Positions 28,506 to 37,055 are shown, counted from the first letter of the stretch. The stretch is DNA of 64,000 bases from Rhodococcus sp. IEGM 1381 (GCF_030056795.1 NZ_JASHKQ010000008.1:62001-126000), one strand, 5' to 3'. Numbers and translations: made by a program. The notes: a model not told the origin generated them from the letters alone.

Positions 28506-29186
28506 ATGAGCAGCATCAAGTTCGAGAACATTTCCCACTCCTTCGGGGAGCGGCAGGTGCTACATGGCATCGACCTCGAATTCGACGAGCGTCGGATCGG
28601 CATCATCGGATCCAACGGGTCGGGAAAGTCGACCCTGGCTCGGATGATCAACGGTCTGATCAAGCCCGACACCGGCCGCGTCACGGTGGACGGCGTCGAC
28701 GCCGCGAAGAAGGGTGCGCAGGTTCGCAAGAAGGTCGGGTTCGTCTTCACCGACCCCGACTCGCAGATCGTCATGCCCACAGTCGCAGAGGATCTCGCGT
28801 TCTCTCTGCGTAGGTCCGGGCTGAACAAGAAAGAGGTCGCCGACCGCGTCGACGAAATCCTCGTCCGCTTTCGACTGGATCAGCATCGCGATCATCCGGC
28901 GCACCTGCTCTCCGGTGGACAGAAGCAATTGCTCGCGATCGGTGCCGTATTGATCAGGCGGCCGGAGGTGGTTGTTGCGGACGAGCCAACCACGTTGCTC
29001 GATCTGCGCAACGGACGCGTCGTCGCGCAGGCTCTGGATTCGATGGATCAGCAAGTCGTCGTCGTCACTCATCAGCTGGCTCTGCTGGACAGCTTCGAGC
29101 GTGTCATCGTCATCGACGACGGCCGCGTCGCGTTCGACGGTGCCCCCGCCGCAGCGGTTCCGGCGTATCGGGAGCTGATCGGGTGA
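28506..29186 (+). CDS. bioM: Biotin ECF transporter ATP-binding component
   Basis: A 226-residue ABC ATPase of the CbiO/BioM group. Walker A is GSNGSGKST (residues about 36-44), the Q-loop is VFTDPDSQIVMP, the signature is LLSGGQKQL near residue 137, Walker B is VVVADEPTTLLD, and the H-loop is VVTHQ. The DPDSQ Q-loop is typical for ECF-type ATPases. It follows the thiolase by 10 bases and overlaps bioN by four (GTGA). Together with BioN it energises BioY. Confidence in the biotin role comes from context. Confidence 0.93.
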   Translation: MSSIKFENISHSFGERQVLHGIDLEFDERRIGIIGSNGSGKSTLARMINGLIKPDTGRVTVDGVDAAKKGAQVRKKVGFVFTDPDSQIVMPTVAEDLAFSLRRSGLNKKEVADRVDEILVRFRLDQHRDHPAHLLSGGQKQLLAIGAVLIRRPEVVVADEPTTLLDLRNGRVVAQALDSMDQQVVVVTHQLALLDSFERVIVIDDGRVAFDGAPAAAVPAYRELIG

Positions 29187-29833
29187 TCGGTCTCTACCGC
29201 CCCGGTACATCGCTGCTGCACCGAATGAGCCCGGGCTGGAAACTGCTGTCGCTCATATTTGCCATTTTGGCGACCGTGATCTTCGCGCGCACCCCGCTCG
29301 AGGTGGGCGTGGTGGCTCTGGCGGTCGCCGCCCTGTTCGCGGTTGCCGGAATTCCGGCGAAAGTCGCACTGGCGCAACTTCGTCCGGTGCTGTGGATGCT
29401 GCTGATCATCGGCGTGTTCCAGATACTGATCACCACGTGGCAGCGCGCGGTGGTGGTGTGCGGGGTGCTGGTGATCTCTGTTGCTCTGGCGGCATTGGTC
29501 ACGCTGACCACCCGGGTGACCGACATGCTCGATACCGTCACGAGAGCACTCGGACCGACCCGGCGCTTCGGCGTCGACCCGGATCGCATCGGACTGCTGC
29601 TGGCCCTTGCCATTCGGTGTATCCCGCTGCTGGCCTCCATCGTCCAAGAGGTGTCCCAGGCCCGCAAAGCGCGCGGACTGCAGTGGTCGATGACGGCTCT
29701 GGCAACCCCGGTTCTGGTGCGCGCCCTCCGCACCGCGGATGCGATGGGCGATGCCCTCGTCGCGCGCGGTGTGGACGACGACGGTGTGGACGACGACGGT
29801 GTGGACGACGACGGTATAGACGATGACGAGTGA
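29183..29833 (+). CDS. bioN: Biotin ECF transporter transmembrane (T) component
   Basis: A 216-residue membrane protein of the EcfT/BioN (CbiQ-like) family. It has about four to five helices (MSPGWKLLSLIFAILATVIF, then residues about 35-105 and 130-150). The coupling region AIRCIPLLASIVQEVSQARKARGL contains the conserved A-R-G motif that docks on the ATPase. Its last residues are encoded by four 15-bp repeats, giving GVDDDG repeats ending in IDDDE, an acidic tail unusual for the family. The start GTG overlaps the bioM stop and the end overlaps the next ligase gene by 11 bases. Confidence 0.92.
   Translation: MIGLYRPGTSLLHRMSPGWKLLSLIFAILATVIFARTPLEVGVVALAVAALFAVAGIPAKVALAQLRPVLWMLLIIGVFQILITTWQRAVVVCGVLVISVALAALVTLTTRVTDMLDTVTRALGPTRRFGVDPDRIGLLLALAIRCIPLLASIVQEVSQARKARGLQWSMTALATPVLVRALRTADAMGDALVARGVDDDGVDDDGVDDDGIDDDE
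29768..29827 (+). repeat. 15-bp tandem repeat at the bioN / ligase junction
   Basis: Three perfect copies of GGTGTGGACGACGAC plus a fourth diverged copy (GGTATAGACGATGAC) encode the (GVDDD) tail of BioN. The fourth copy contains the ATG of the next gene at 29823, so a change in copy number would alter only the BioN tail and not the start context. Confidence 0.95.
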
Positions 29834-31286
29834 GCTGCTCGCCGCGCGCGTTGCTTGGCATTCCGGGCGACAGGACGCGGCGATCGTCGACGCGACCGGC
29901 GAGATCACCTACCGCGAATTGTGGGATAGGGTCGAGCGCACCGCGGGATCGTTGACGGGCATGCGGCGGGTGGCGGTGCTGCCGACGTCGGACATCGGGT
30001 CGCTGGTCGTGGTTCTGGCGGCAATGCATGCCGGTGTGAGTGTTGTTCTGCTGCATCGACATCTGTTGCCCGAGGAATTCGCTGACGCCACCGGGGTGTG
30101 CAGGCCGTCGCTGTTCGTCGCGCATCGGCGCCAGCACGCGAGACTGCACGGGTGGGGTGCAGACAGTGTTCTGGCGCCCGAACAACTCGACAGCGGCCGT
30201 GTCGCGCCGATCGATCCGCCTGCGCACACTGCCGAACTGCTCGTGGGCATCACCTCGGGAACGACCGGACCACCCAAATTGTTCGTCCGTGATCAGGCGT
30301 CGTGGGCAGCGACCCTGGATCGCTCCGATGCTCTGTTCGAGCTCGGGCCGGGCGATCGAGTGTCTGCATCGGGCACTCTCGATCACACACACTTTCTCTA
30401 CGGTGCGTTGCACGGGCTCACCCGCGGTGCGACGGTGGACCTACGGAAGGCGGCGATCGCTCTCGAAGATGCTCCGACACATCTGTATTCGGTACCCACC
30501 ATCGCCTGGGACATCGCTCACTCCAACGCCCGCTATCCCGGCGTCCGCGAAGTGCTCTCGTCTGCGGCGCGATGGCCGCTGTCGGGCCGTGTGGCATTGG
30601 CGACGGCGCTACCGAACGCAACCATCACGCATTTCTACGGTGCATCGGAACTGAGCTTCGTCTCGTACGACCGTCGGACTCCTGGCGGCGTGGGGGTCGA
30701 GGGGGCGGAGGTGGAAGGCGCGTTGTTCGGTGGGGTGGAGGTGGAGACCAGGAACGAACTGTTGCACGTGCGCAGCGATATGCTGTTCGCCGGCTACCTG
30801 AGCCGAGTGGGCGACCACACCACCGTGACGAGCGGCCCGGTCGACGGGTGGATGACGGTCGGCGATCGCGGCAGCGTCGATGAGGGTCGACTGACGTTGC
30901 TCGGCCGCGGCAGCGAGACGATCGTTCGAGCCGGACTCACGGTCGAGCTGCCCCCGATCGAAGCGGCACTGTTGTCGATCCCCGGTGTTCTCGATGCAAG
31001 CGTTGTCGGCGTTCCCGACGATCGCACCGGTGAGGTACCTGCGGCGGGAGTGGTTGTAGCCCAGGCGAACTCATCCACTGCGGCGCAGATACGTCGGCAT
31101 GTGCGCTCGATGTTGCCGGGCCCGAGCCTGCCCGTGGTGATCGCCGTCGTGGACGCCTTGCCGCGCACACCGCGCGGCAAGCTCGACCGTCAGGCCTTGG
31201 GGGCGACCTTGGCCACGGTGCGGACCGTCGGCTCGCCCGATGCGCCGGTGACCACGAACCAGACGGTCAACGCGCCGCCTTCGTAG
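29823..31286 (+). CDS. AMP-forming acyl-CoA ligase-like protein, last gene of the biotin operon
   Basis: A 487-residue ANL-family enzyme. The adenylate loop is LLVGITSGTTGPPKL (residues about 139-153), A5 is ITHFYGASELSFVS, A7 is GWMTVGDRG, and the C-terminal catalytic Lys is in PRTPRGKLDRQAL near residue 462. The FYGASELSFVS signature is the one remembered for the YhfT-like ligases linked to BioY in Bacillus. It starts 11 bases inside bioN. The stop lies 97 bases inside the convergent thioesterase gene, so the last 30 residues, after the conserved domain, are coded opposite that gene. Substrate unknown. Confidence 0.88.
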   Translation: MTSELLAARVAWHSGRQDAAIVDATGEITYRELWDRVERTAGSLTGMRRVAVLPTSDIGSLVVVLAAMHAGVSVVLLHRHLLPEEFADATGVCRPSLFVAHRRQHARLHGWGADSVLAPEQLDSGRVAPIDPPAHTAELLVGITSGTTGPPKLFVRDQASWAATLDRSDALFELGPGDRVSASGTLDHTHFLYGALHGLTRGATVDLRKAAIALEDAPTHLYSVPTIAWDIAHSNARYPGVREVLSSAARWPLSGRVALATALPNATITHFYGASELSFVSYDRRTPGGVGVEGAEVEGALFGGVEVETRNELLHVRSDMLFAGYLSRVGDHTTVTSGPVDGWMTVGDRGSVDEGRLTLLGRGSETIVRAGLTVELPPIEAALLSIPGVLDASVVGVPDDRTGEVPAAGVVVAQANSSTAAQIRRHVRSMLPGPSLPVVIAVVDALPRTPRGKLDRQALGATLATVRTVGSPDAPVTTNQTVNAPPS

Positions 31287-32002
31287 CGGTGGCGCAGGGT
31301 GACGTGTTCACTCGCGAGGATCGGGGTCAGGTACTCGATCACGGCGCGGTGCGCAGACGCCGCCAACTGGGGCAGCTCGACCAGCAGCTCCTCGATCGCG
31401 TGCCAGTACGCCGCATTGTTGAGGTGGTTGAACGGGTCGATATCGGTTGCGCGCAAAGGGAACTTCACGTCCGTGTGCGATTCCGCCGGTACCGGCTCGG
31501 TCAGCCATGCCTTCCACCGCAACCGGTGCTGATCGGTGGTTCTGGCCAGCATCTCGAGTGCCCCGTCGCTGATGCGGGTCGGCATGCCGGTGGCCTTGCT
31601 GATGTTGATCCAGAAGCCCTCGGTTTCGATGCGTCCACCCTTGGGGGTCGTCAGCGCCACTCGCATATTGGACCAGCGCGTCGACATCGACGAACACCAC
31701 CGACGCATGTGCACGTGGTCCGGAAAGTGAATGGGCTCGAAGACGTCGATGACGGTCCGCCGGACGATCCACACCGGATCGGTCTTGCCCAGGGGAGTGG
31801 CGTCGAGGTTGTCGAAGCCGATGTCCTGCAGATAACGAGCGACTCCGTCGAACCGCAGTCGGTTGGTCGGATCGATGTCGCCCGTCCGCACCGGCCAGTT
31901 GGTCTCGAAGCCCTCACCGGGTGGCGGCTCCGGTGCCAGTTCGTCGTCGAAGCCGGCCGGTTCCACGCGTGCATTGGTCACGACCGCACTGTACGCGCGC
32001 AC
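31190..32002 (-). CDS. Acyl-ACP thioesterase-like double-hotdog protein
   Basis: A 270-residue protein with two hotdog domains, matching the acyl-[acyl-carrier-protein] thioesterase family. The first half has TGDIDPTNRLRFDGVARYLQDIGFDNL and the second has ATDIDPFNHLNNAAYWHAIEELL, whose Asn-His pair fits the catalytic positions. These enzymes release fatty acids from ACP. GTG 32002 follows immediately after the stop of the NlpC/P60 gene (TAGGTG); a second GTG lies seven codons in. The 3' end overlaps the convergent ligase gene of the biotin operon by 97 bases. Confidence 0.85.
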   Translation of the reverse strand: MRAYSAVVTNARVEPAGFDDELAPEPPPGEGFETNWPVRTGDIDPTNRLRFDGVARYLQDIGFDNLDATPLGKTDPVWIVRRTVIDVFEPIHFPDHVHMRRWCSSMSTRWSNMRVALTTPKGGRIETEGFWINISKATGMPTRISDGALEMLARTTDQHRLRWKAWLTEPVPAESHTDVKFPLRATDIDPFNHLNNAAYWHAIEELLVELPQLAASAHRAVIEYLTPILASEHVTLRHRYEGGALTVWFVVTGASGEPTVRTVAKVAPKA

Positions 32003-33547
32003 CTAGACGATGTGACGGGCGCGCATTCCGTCGAACACCGGTGCCACTCGAACGACGTCGCCGCGTTGGGGTGCATGCACCATCTGGCCGTTGCCCATGT
32101 AGATCGACACGTGTCCGGGGCCTGCAGGTCCGAAGTTTCCGAACAGCAGATCGCCAGGTTGCGCGAGCTCCATCGGGATCTCGGTGCCAACGTTCCACTG
32201 AGTTTCCGAGGTTCGGGGCAGGGTCACCTTGCCGCCCGAGGCCTTGAACAGGGCGTACGACGTCAGACCGGAGCAATCGAATCCACCGCCGGACGGGCCG
32301 TTGATGTTTCCGCCACCCCATACGTAGGGCAGCCCCAGGTAGTCCATCGCCAATTGCACTGCCCGGCCGCCCATTCCGGTGAGGTCGAGCCCCGCGAACG
32401 GGGTCAGTATTGCGGCGAACTGCGCCTCGGTCGCCCTGATGCGGGCCACGTACGGCTTGGTCTGTGTCTCGTAATCGACTGTGCCCGAAGGCATACCACC
32501 TGATCGGAGCACCGCGCCCGCGCCCGCGTTGTATCCGGCGAGGGTCAGGTCCAGCGTGTCACCGGAGACCTTGCCCTCTCGCTTCCAGCCGTCGACCTGC
32601 CCGTAGATATCGCACAGCATCGTGCCCGACGCCATGACCGCGTCTCCGACGCTGTTGACGTCGACCACGCCGTTGCCGTCGTAGTCCTTGCCGTAGGTTG
32701 CCCACGTGCCTGGCATGAACTGCCCCGGTCCCTGCGCGCCGGTGCTCGAAACAGGCGCAGTCGGCCCGTACCGAAAGCCGTTCTCGGCGGCATAGAGTGC
32801 GGCGATCGTGGTGCCTTTGACGCCTCCGCAGATGTTGCCTGCCTTCTGCAACCACGGCACGAAGGCGGTGATGGCTCCCACTGCACCCAAACCGATAGGG
32901 CCCACATTGATACCGGTGAACGTCACGGGCAGCCCGGGAAAGAGCGCGCGCCGAATGGCTTCGGCGGACGCCATGAACGCCGTCTGGGTGGCGATATCTG
33001 CTGCGGTGTACGTGCGGCCGGCGAACTGGACTGCACCGGCACCGAGTGCGGCTGCGGTGGACGACAGAGCAGTGGACGAGAGTGCATTGGACGAGAACAC
33101 GCTGAACGGAAGTGGGGCAGACGGGGAGCCGGCGGCAGTCACAGCCGCAGCGGCGGTGGGGAGGGCGGCCAGTGCATCTTCCGGCGCGGTCGGCACCGCT
33201 GCCTCTGCGTCGGCTGCTTCTGTGCCGGCTGCTTCTGTGTCAGCTGCTTCGATGTCTTCTACGGTCGGCAGGTTCGGGAGCATCGGTTCGACGGCAGTGT
33301 GCAGGCCGTCGGCGGCGTCGGACAACGTGCGATCGGCGATGTCTGCGGCCGGCTGGGGCATGGTGCCCAGGAGTTCGGTCCACTGATCGCTCATCGTCTT
33401 CGCTTGATCCCCGGCGTTGGCGGCAATTTCTGCCGCCTGATCCGTCACCGCCTGATCGGGAATCGGAGCCGGGGCGTCAGTTCCGGCAACAACACCGGCG
33501 GCGGACACGATGACGGCAACGATGACTGCGAATGGATCGCCTGCCAT
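32003..33547 (-). CDS. Secreted peptidoglycan hydrolase: lytic transglycosylase plus NlpC/P60
   Basis: A 514-residue two-enzyme protein. ATG 33547 has AGGAG about eight bases upstream and begins a signal peptide (MAGDPFAVIVAVIVSAAGVV). A low-complexity Ala/Glu/Thr/Pro region follows (residues about 95-165). The transglycosylase domain (about 255-385) has AAENGFRYG with the catalytic Glu, STGAQGPGQFMPGTW and LAGYNAGAGAV. The C-terminal NlpC/P60 endopeptidase (about 400-514) has FDCSGLTSYAL (nucleophile Cys), GHVSIYMGN (His) and MVHAPQRGD. It would cut glycan strands and stem peptides of the wall. Similar architecture to Rpf/Rip-associated wall hydrolases. Confidence 0.93.
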   Translation of the reverse strand: MAGDPFAVIVAVIVSAAGVVAGTDAPAPIPDQAVTDQAAEIAANAGDQAKTMSDQWTELLGTMPQPAADIADRTLSDAADGLHTAVEPMLPNLPTVEDIEAADTEAAGTEAADAEAAVPTAPEDALAALPTAAAAVTAAGSPSAPLPFSVFSSNALSSTALSSTAAALGAGAVQFAGRTYTAADIATQTAFMASAEAIRRALFPGLPVTFTGINVGPIGLGAVGAITAFVPWLQKAGNICGGVKGTTIAALYAAENGFRYGPTAPVSSTGAQGPGQFMPGTWATYGKDYDGNGVVDVNSVGDAVMASGTMLCDIYGQVDGWKREGKVSGDTLDLTLAGYNAGAGAVLRSGGMPSGTVDYETQTKPYVARIRATEAQFAAILTPFAGLDLTGMGGRAVQLAMDYLGLPYVWGGGNINGPSGGGFDCSGLTSYALFKASGGKVTLPRTSETQWNVGTEIPMELAQPGDLLFGNFGPAGPGHVSIYMGNGQMVHAPQRGDVVRVAPVFDGMRARHIV

Positions 33548-33681
33548 GTATCGACTCCTGCTACTCGAACGATCTTCCCCGAGCCAGGAGCTGTGATCAG
33601 TCTCACTCGGGTGCTGCACCCATCATGCACGGTGCAGTCGATCGACTCATGAGTTTTGCGAAACTGTCAGAGCAGCGAAAC

Positions 33682-34266
33682 TCAGAGCAACGAGGTCCAG
33701 TAGTCCGAGAACCGGATTCCGATGAGCGCGATGACGATTGCGTACCACACGGCGAGCAGCGTCCACCGCCATTCGAGGAAGAGACGGCCGATCGTGCCCG
33801 GGCCTTCGTCTGTGGTGCTGGAGGCGGTACTGATCATGCGGCTCAGAGCGAGCACGAACAGCGGCATCGTCACGGCCCACACCACCATGCAGTAGGGGCA
33901 CAGTGCGCCGATCTCGTACAGGCTCTGGACTATCAGCCAATGCACGAACACTTCACCGAGCAGCAGGCCGCCGCTCATGCCGAGCCAGAACCAGTGCGGT
34001 AGTACGACGCGGCCGAGCAGAAGCACCCCGGCGACGAGCGCAACCGCGAACGCGGCGATGCCCAGGATGGGGTTCGGGAAGCCGAAGAGCGCAGCCTGTT
34101 TCGTCACCATCACCGAACCGCACGAGAGCACCGGATTCAGGCTGCACGACGGTACGTACGACGCGTCCTCGAGCAACTTGAATCGCTCGATCGTCAGCGT
34201 CAGTGCAGCGAGTAACCCGATCGCGCTGAAGACGGTGAATACAGCAGCGCCTGCGCGGGTTCTCAT
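33682..34266 (-). CDS. Vitamin K epoxide reductase (VKOR)-family protein
   Basis: A 194-residue membrane protein with four core helices and a fifth at the C-terminus. VPSCSLNPVLSCGSVM contains the loop cysteines and LCPYCMVVW is the active-site CxxC. Bacterial VKOR takes electrons from DsbA-type proteins and passes them to quinone, doing the job of DsbB. The adjacent DsbA-like gene ends 20 bases upstream in the same direction, so the pair is one oxidative-folding unit. The length matches actinobacterial VKOR without a fused thioredoxin domain. Confidence 0.93.
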   Translation of the reverse strand: MRTRAGAAVFTVFSAIGLLAALTLTIERFKLLEDASYVPSCSLNPVLSCGSVMVTKQAALFGFPNPILGIAAFAVALVAGVLLLGRVVLPHWFWLGMSGGLLLGEVFVHWLIVQSLYEIGALCPYCMVVWAVTMPLFVLALSRMISTASSTTDEGPGTIGRLFLEWRWTLLAVWYAIVIALIGIRFSDYWTSLL

Positions 34267-34286
34267 GCTCTGGTACCGGTTGCTGC

Positions 34287-35039
34287 TCAGTTACCGGCTG
34301 CGGCTGCGGCGGCGAGGATGTTCTCGGGAGTCGGGTTGGAGACGTCGGTTCCGTTGACGCGCACGCTCGGCGTGCCGTTGATGCCCTCGCCGATGACGGA
34401 CTGCGTCTGGCTGGTGACCCAATCGGTGTAGCTGCCGTCGGTGATGCACGACGCGGTGGCGGGGGAGTCGGCACCGGCGGAGGTGGCGATCTCGACGAGC
34501 TTGTCGTCGGTCAATCCGGTGCCGTTCTCGGCAGGCTGCTCCGCGAACATGGCGTTGTGCCAGTCCATCCAGCTGTCCCGGTCGTTCTCGGCGACGCAGA
34601 TGGATGCGCTCGCGGCACGCGTCGAGTACATCGTGCCGTTCGAGAAGCGGTCGAGAATGGAGATGGGTCGGTAGTCCACCGCGACGTTGCCCGCGTCGGC
34701 CACCTGCTGCAATGTCGACCCGCTGATGGACTCGAAGTTCTTGCACGCCGGGCACTGGAAGTCCTCGACGACACTGATGACGGTGGTGGCGTCGGGATTA
34801 CCGAAGCGGATGGCACCGGTGTCGGTCAACGAAGTGGGCGTCAGCTGCTGGCCCGGTGACGAGCTCGCGGCGGGAGTTGCCTCACCCGACGTCGAATTCC
34901 TGTTGACGATGAACAAGGCAATTGCCGCAACGAGTGCGATGAGAACCACTGCGACGACGATCTGGATCAGCGTGCGGCGATTCTTGTCGCCGTTCTGCAT
35001 TGCTCTGATGTCTTTCGATGCCTTGTTGCTGGTGTTCAC
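34287..35039 (-). CDS. DsbA-like membrane-anchored thiol:disulfide oxidoreductase
   Basis: A 250-residue protein with one N-terminal membrane helix (IVVAVVLIALVAAIALFIV, residues about 25-43) and an extracytoplasmic thioredoxin-fold domain of DsbA type. The active site is FQCPACKNFE near residue 100. NGTPSVRVNG contains the cis-Pro loop. GTG 35039 is used; ATG 35000 is also possible. An open frame continues upstream through the 16-bp repeat block, but that part is not conserved-looking. It is co-oriented with the VKOR gene, its expected re-oxidant. Confidence 0.9.
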   Translation of the reverse strand: MNTSNKASKDIRAMQNGDKNRRTLIQIVVAVVLIALVAAIALFIVNRNSTSGEATPAASSSPGQQLTPTSLTDTGAIRFGNPDATTVISVVEDFQCPACKNFESISGSTLQQVADAGNVAVDYRPISILDRFSNGTMYSTRAASASICVAENDRDSWMDWHNAMFAEQPAENGTGLTDDKLVEIATSAGADSPATASCITDGSYTDWVTSQTQSVIGEGINGTPSVRVNGTDVSNPTPENILAAAAAAGN

Positions 35040-35068
35040 GGCGACCAGTTTATGCAGGGCAACCTGAG

Positions 35069-35164
35069 TGTCAGATGAGAGCAGTGTCAGATAAGAGCGG
35101 TGTGACATAAGAGCGGTGTGAGATATGAGCGGTGTCAGATATGAGCAGTGTCAGATGAGAGCGG
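35069..35164. repeat. Six tandem 16-bp repeats between dsbA-like gene and aroQ
   Basis: Six contiguous units at 35069, 35085, 35101, 35117, 35133 and 35149 follow the form TGTSASATDWGAGCRG, for example TGTCAGATAAGAGCGG. Each differs from its neighbours at one to three positions. The first unit begins 29 bases before the dsbA-like GTG, and the last contains the stop codon of aroQ. The unit is not a multiple of three and has no spacers, so it is neither coding nor CRISPR. Confidence 0.95.
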
Positions 35165-35585
35165 CCAGTCGTTCGATGGCGAATCGGTATCCGTCGATGC
35201 CGAGTCCGGCGATGACGCCGCTTGCAATAGGTGACACGAAGGAGTGGTGCCTGAATTCCTCGCGGGCATGCACGTTGGAAATGTGCACCTCGATGATCGG
35301 TACCTCCGGGATGACGAGTGCGTCGCGCAGTGCCACCGAGGTGTGTGTCAGTCCACCGGGGTTGATGACGATGCCCGACGCCACCCCGCGGGCCTGGTGA
35401 ATCCAGTCGATTATCTGTCCCTCGTGGTTGGACTGTTCCGCTTTCACTGTGAGTCCGTGGTCGGCGGCGGTCTTCTCGCACAGGGCGACGACGTCGGCGA
35501 GGGTGGCGTGGCCGTAGACCTCGGGCTGCCGGGTGCCGAGCATGTTCAGATTCGGACCGTTGAGCACCAATAGCTGTTTGGCCAT
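35151..35585 (-). CDS. aroQ: Type II 3-dehydroquinate dehydratase
   Basis: A 144-residue enzyme of the shikimate pathway that dehydrates 3-dehydroquinate to 3-dehydroshikimate; it forms dodecamers. [21 protein letters not shown] (catalytic Tyr and Arg), [35 protein letters not shown] (catalytic His) and GLGIDGY are all present. ATG 35585 gives the usual N-terminus; GTG 35597 is an alternative with AGGA close before it. It stands alone, away from other aro genes. Its last codons lie within the final 16-bp repeat unit. Confidence 0.97.
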   Translation of the reverse strand: MAKQLLVLNGPNLNMLGTRQPEVYGHATLADVVALCEKTAADHGLTVKAEQSNHEGQIIDWIHQARGVASGIVINPGGLTHTSVALRDALVIPEVPIIEVHISNVHAREEFRHHSFVSPIASGVIAGLGIDGYRFAIERLAALI

Positions 35586-35673
35586 GACGTCACTCACTTT
35601 CCTGCTCTACGACTACCGCGCCTGGAAACAGACCGAGTCGATCATTCCACAGCGTGGTTGACACAATCGTCCG

Positions 35674-36963
35674 GTGAGTACTGGCAAGACAGTCTGGGTG
35701 GTGTGGGGCGTCGGCGTCTTCGCCTACATCGTCGGGGTGCTGCATCGGACGGCGTTCGGGGTCGCCGGTCTGAGCGCTGCAGACCGATTCTCGGTCTCGC
35801 CGTCTCTGCTGTCGTCGTTCGTGGTGTTGCAGGTGATCGTGTACGCCGCGATGCAGATCCCGGCCGGTGTGCTGTTGGATCGGATCGGTTCGCGCAGGAT
35901 GATAGCCGCGGGCGCGCTCATCATGGCGTCGGCGCAGATCACCCTCGCACTCACCGAGTCGCTCCCGGTCGCGGTGGCCGCTCGCGCGTTCGTCGGCGTG
36001 GGCGACGCTCTCACGTTCATCTCGGTGTTGCGGTTGGTGCCGCGCTGGTTCTCCCCGCGGCGGGTGCCGATCGTCTCGCAGCTGACCGGTCTGCTCGGCC
36101 AACTCGGTCAGGTGCTCTCGGCGGTTCCGTTCCTGATTCTGTTGAACGGGCCGGGCTGGACGTTTGCCTTCGGCAGTGCGGCGGCCCTCGGGCTACTCGC
36201 CCTCGTGTTGGTTCTGACGCTCGTCAGAGATCGCCCCGACGCAGACACGGCACCGGAACCTGACCCCACGTCCCTGCGGCAGACTCTCGCCTCCATCGCC
36301 GAGGTGTGGCGACGCCCCGGCACCCGGCTCGGCTTTTTCTCCCACATGGGCACCCAGTTCTCGATCACGGTGTTCGCGTTGCTGTGGGGTGTGCCGTATC
36401 TGACGTCGGCGCAGGGCCTGTCGGCGTCGACGGCCGGAGCGTTGCTGACGGTGTCGGTGGCGGCCGCGGTGGCGTCGGGCATCGTGGTCGGTCTCCTCAC
36501 CGGGCGTTACCCGATGCGACGGTCGTGGCTGGTGCTCGCGATCATGATCAGCAACGCCATGATGTGGGCCATCGTGCTGTCGCTTCCCGGGCCTGCGCCG
36601 CTGTGGTTGCTGGTGCTGCTCGTCGTGGTGATCTCGGTGGGTGGTCCCGGTTCGGTGATCGGTTTCGACCTCGCCCGCACGTTCAATCCGAGCGCAAATC
36701 TGGGCACGGCTCAGGGGATGGTGAACATCGGCGGGTTCCTGGCGTCGCTGTTGGTGATAGCGGCGATCGGTTGGATTCTCGACGCGATGGGCGGCTACAC
36801 CTTCGACGGCTTCCGGGTTGCCTTGCTCGTTCAGTTCCCGGTGTGGATCGTCGCGATCACCGGAGTTCTGCTGACGCGCCGCAAGACCAGACGAGTGCTC
36901 GCGGCGGAGGGAATTCATCCGCACACGATGCGTGAGGTGCGTGACCGGATTCGCCGCAAATAA
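35674..36963 (+). CDS. MFS transporter
   Basis: A 429-residue major-facilitator protein with 12 predicted helices. GVLLDRIGSRRMIAAGALIMA is the conserved loop 2-3 motif (residues about 67-87). The central loop near residue 195 is short and charged, and the C-terminal tail is basic (MREVRDRIRRK). GTG 35674 is the start; it is divergent from aroQ with 88 bases between. Substrate cannot be assigned. The family pattern resembles sugar/organic-anion transporters rather than 14-helix drug pumps. Confidence 0.88.
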   Translation: MSTGKTVWVVWGVGVFAYIVGVLHRTAFGVAGLSAADRFSVSPSLLSSFVVLQVIVYAAMQIPAGVLLDRIGSRRMIAAGALIMASAQITLALTESLPVAVAARAFVGVGDALTFISVLRLVPRWFSPRRVPIVSQLTGLLGQLGQVLSAVPFLILLNGPGWTFAFGSAAALGLLALVLVLTLVRDRPDADTAPEPDPTSLRQTLASIAEVWRRPGTRLGFFSHMGTQFSITVFALLWGVPYLTSAQGLSASTAGALLTVSVAAAVASGIVVGLLTGRYPMRRSWLVLAIMISNAMMWAIVLSLPGPAPLWLLVLLVVVISVGGPGSVIGFDLARTFNPSANLGTAQGMVNIGGFLASLLVIAAIGWILDAMGGYTFDGFRVALLVQFPVWIVAITGVLLTRRKTRRVLAAEGIHPHTMREVRDRIRRK

Positions 36964-37055
36964 ACCTTTGCACAGACGGCTTTCTGCGAGCATGCTGGTG
37001 GTCCGAATATTGTTGTAGGACACAAGCAAACGCTACGTAAAGGTGCACTAAAGAG

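Noticed and set aside
35069..35164. CRISPR array
   Set aside because: Units of 16 bp are contiguous with no spacers and no cas genes are nearby.
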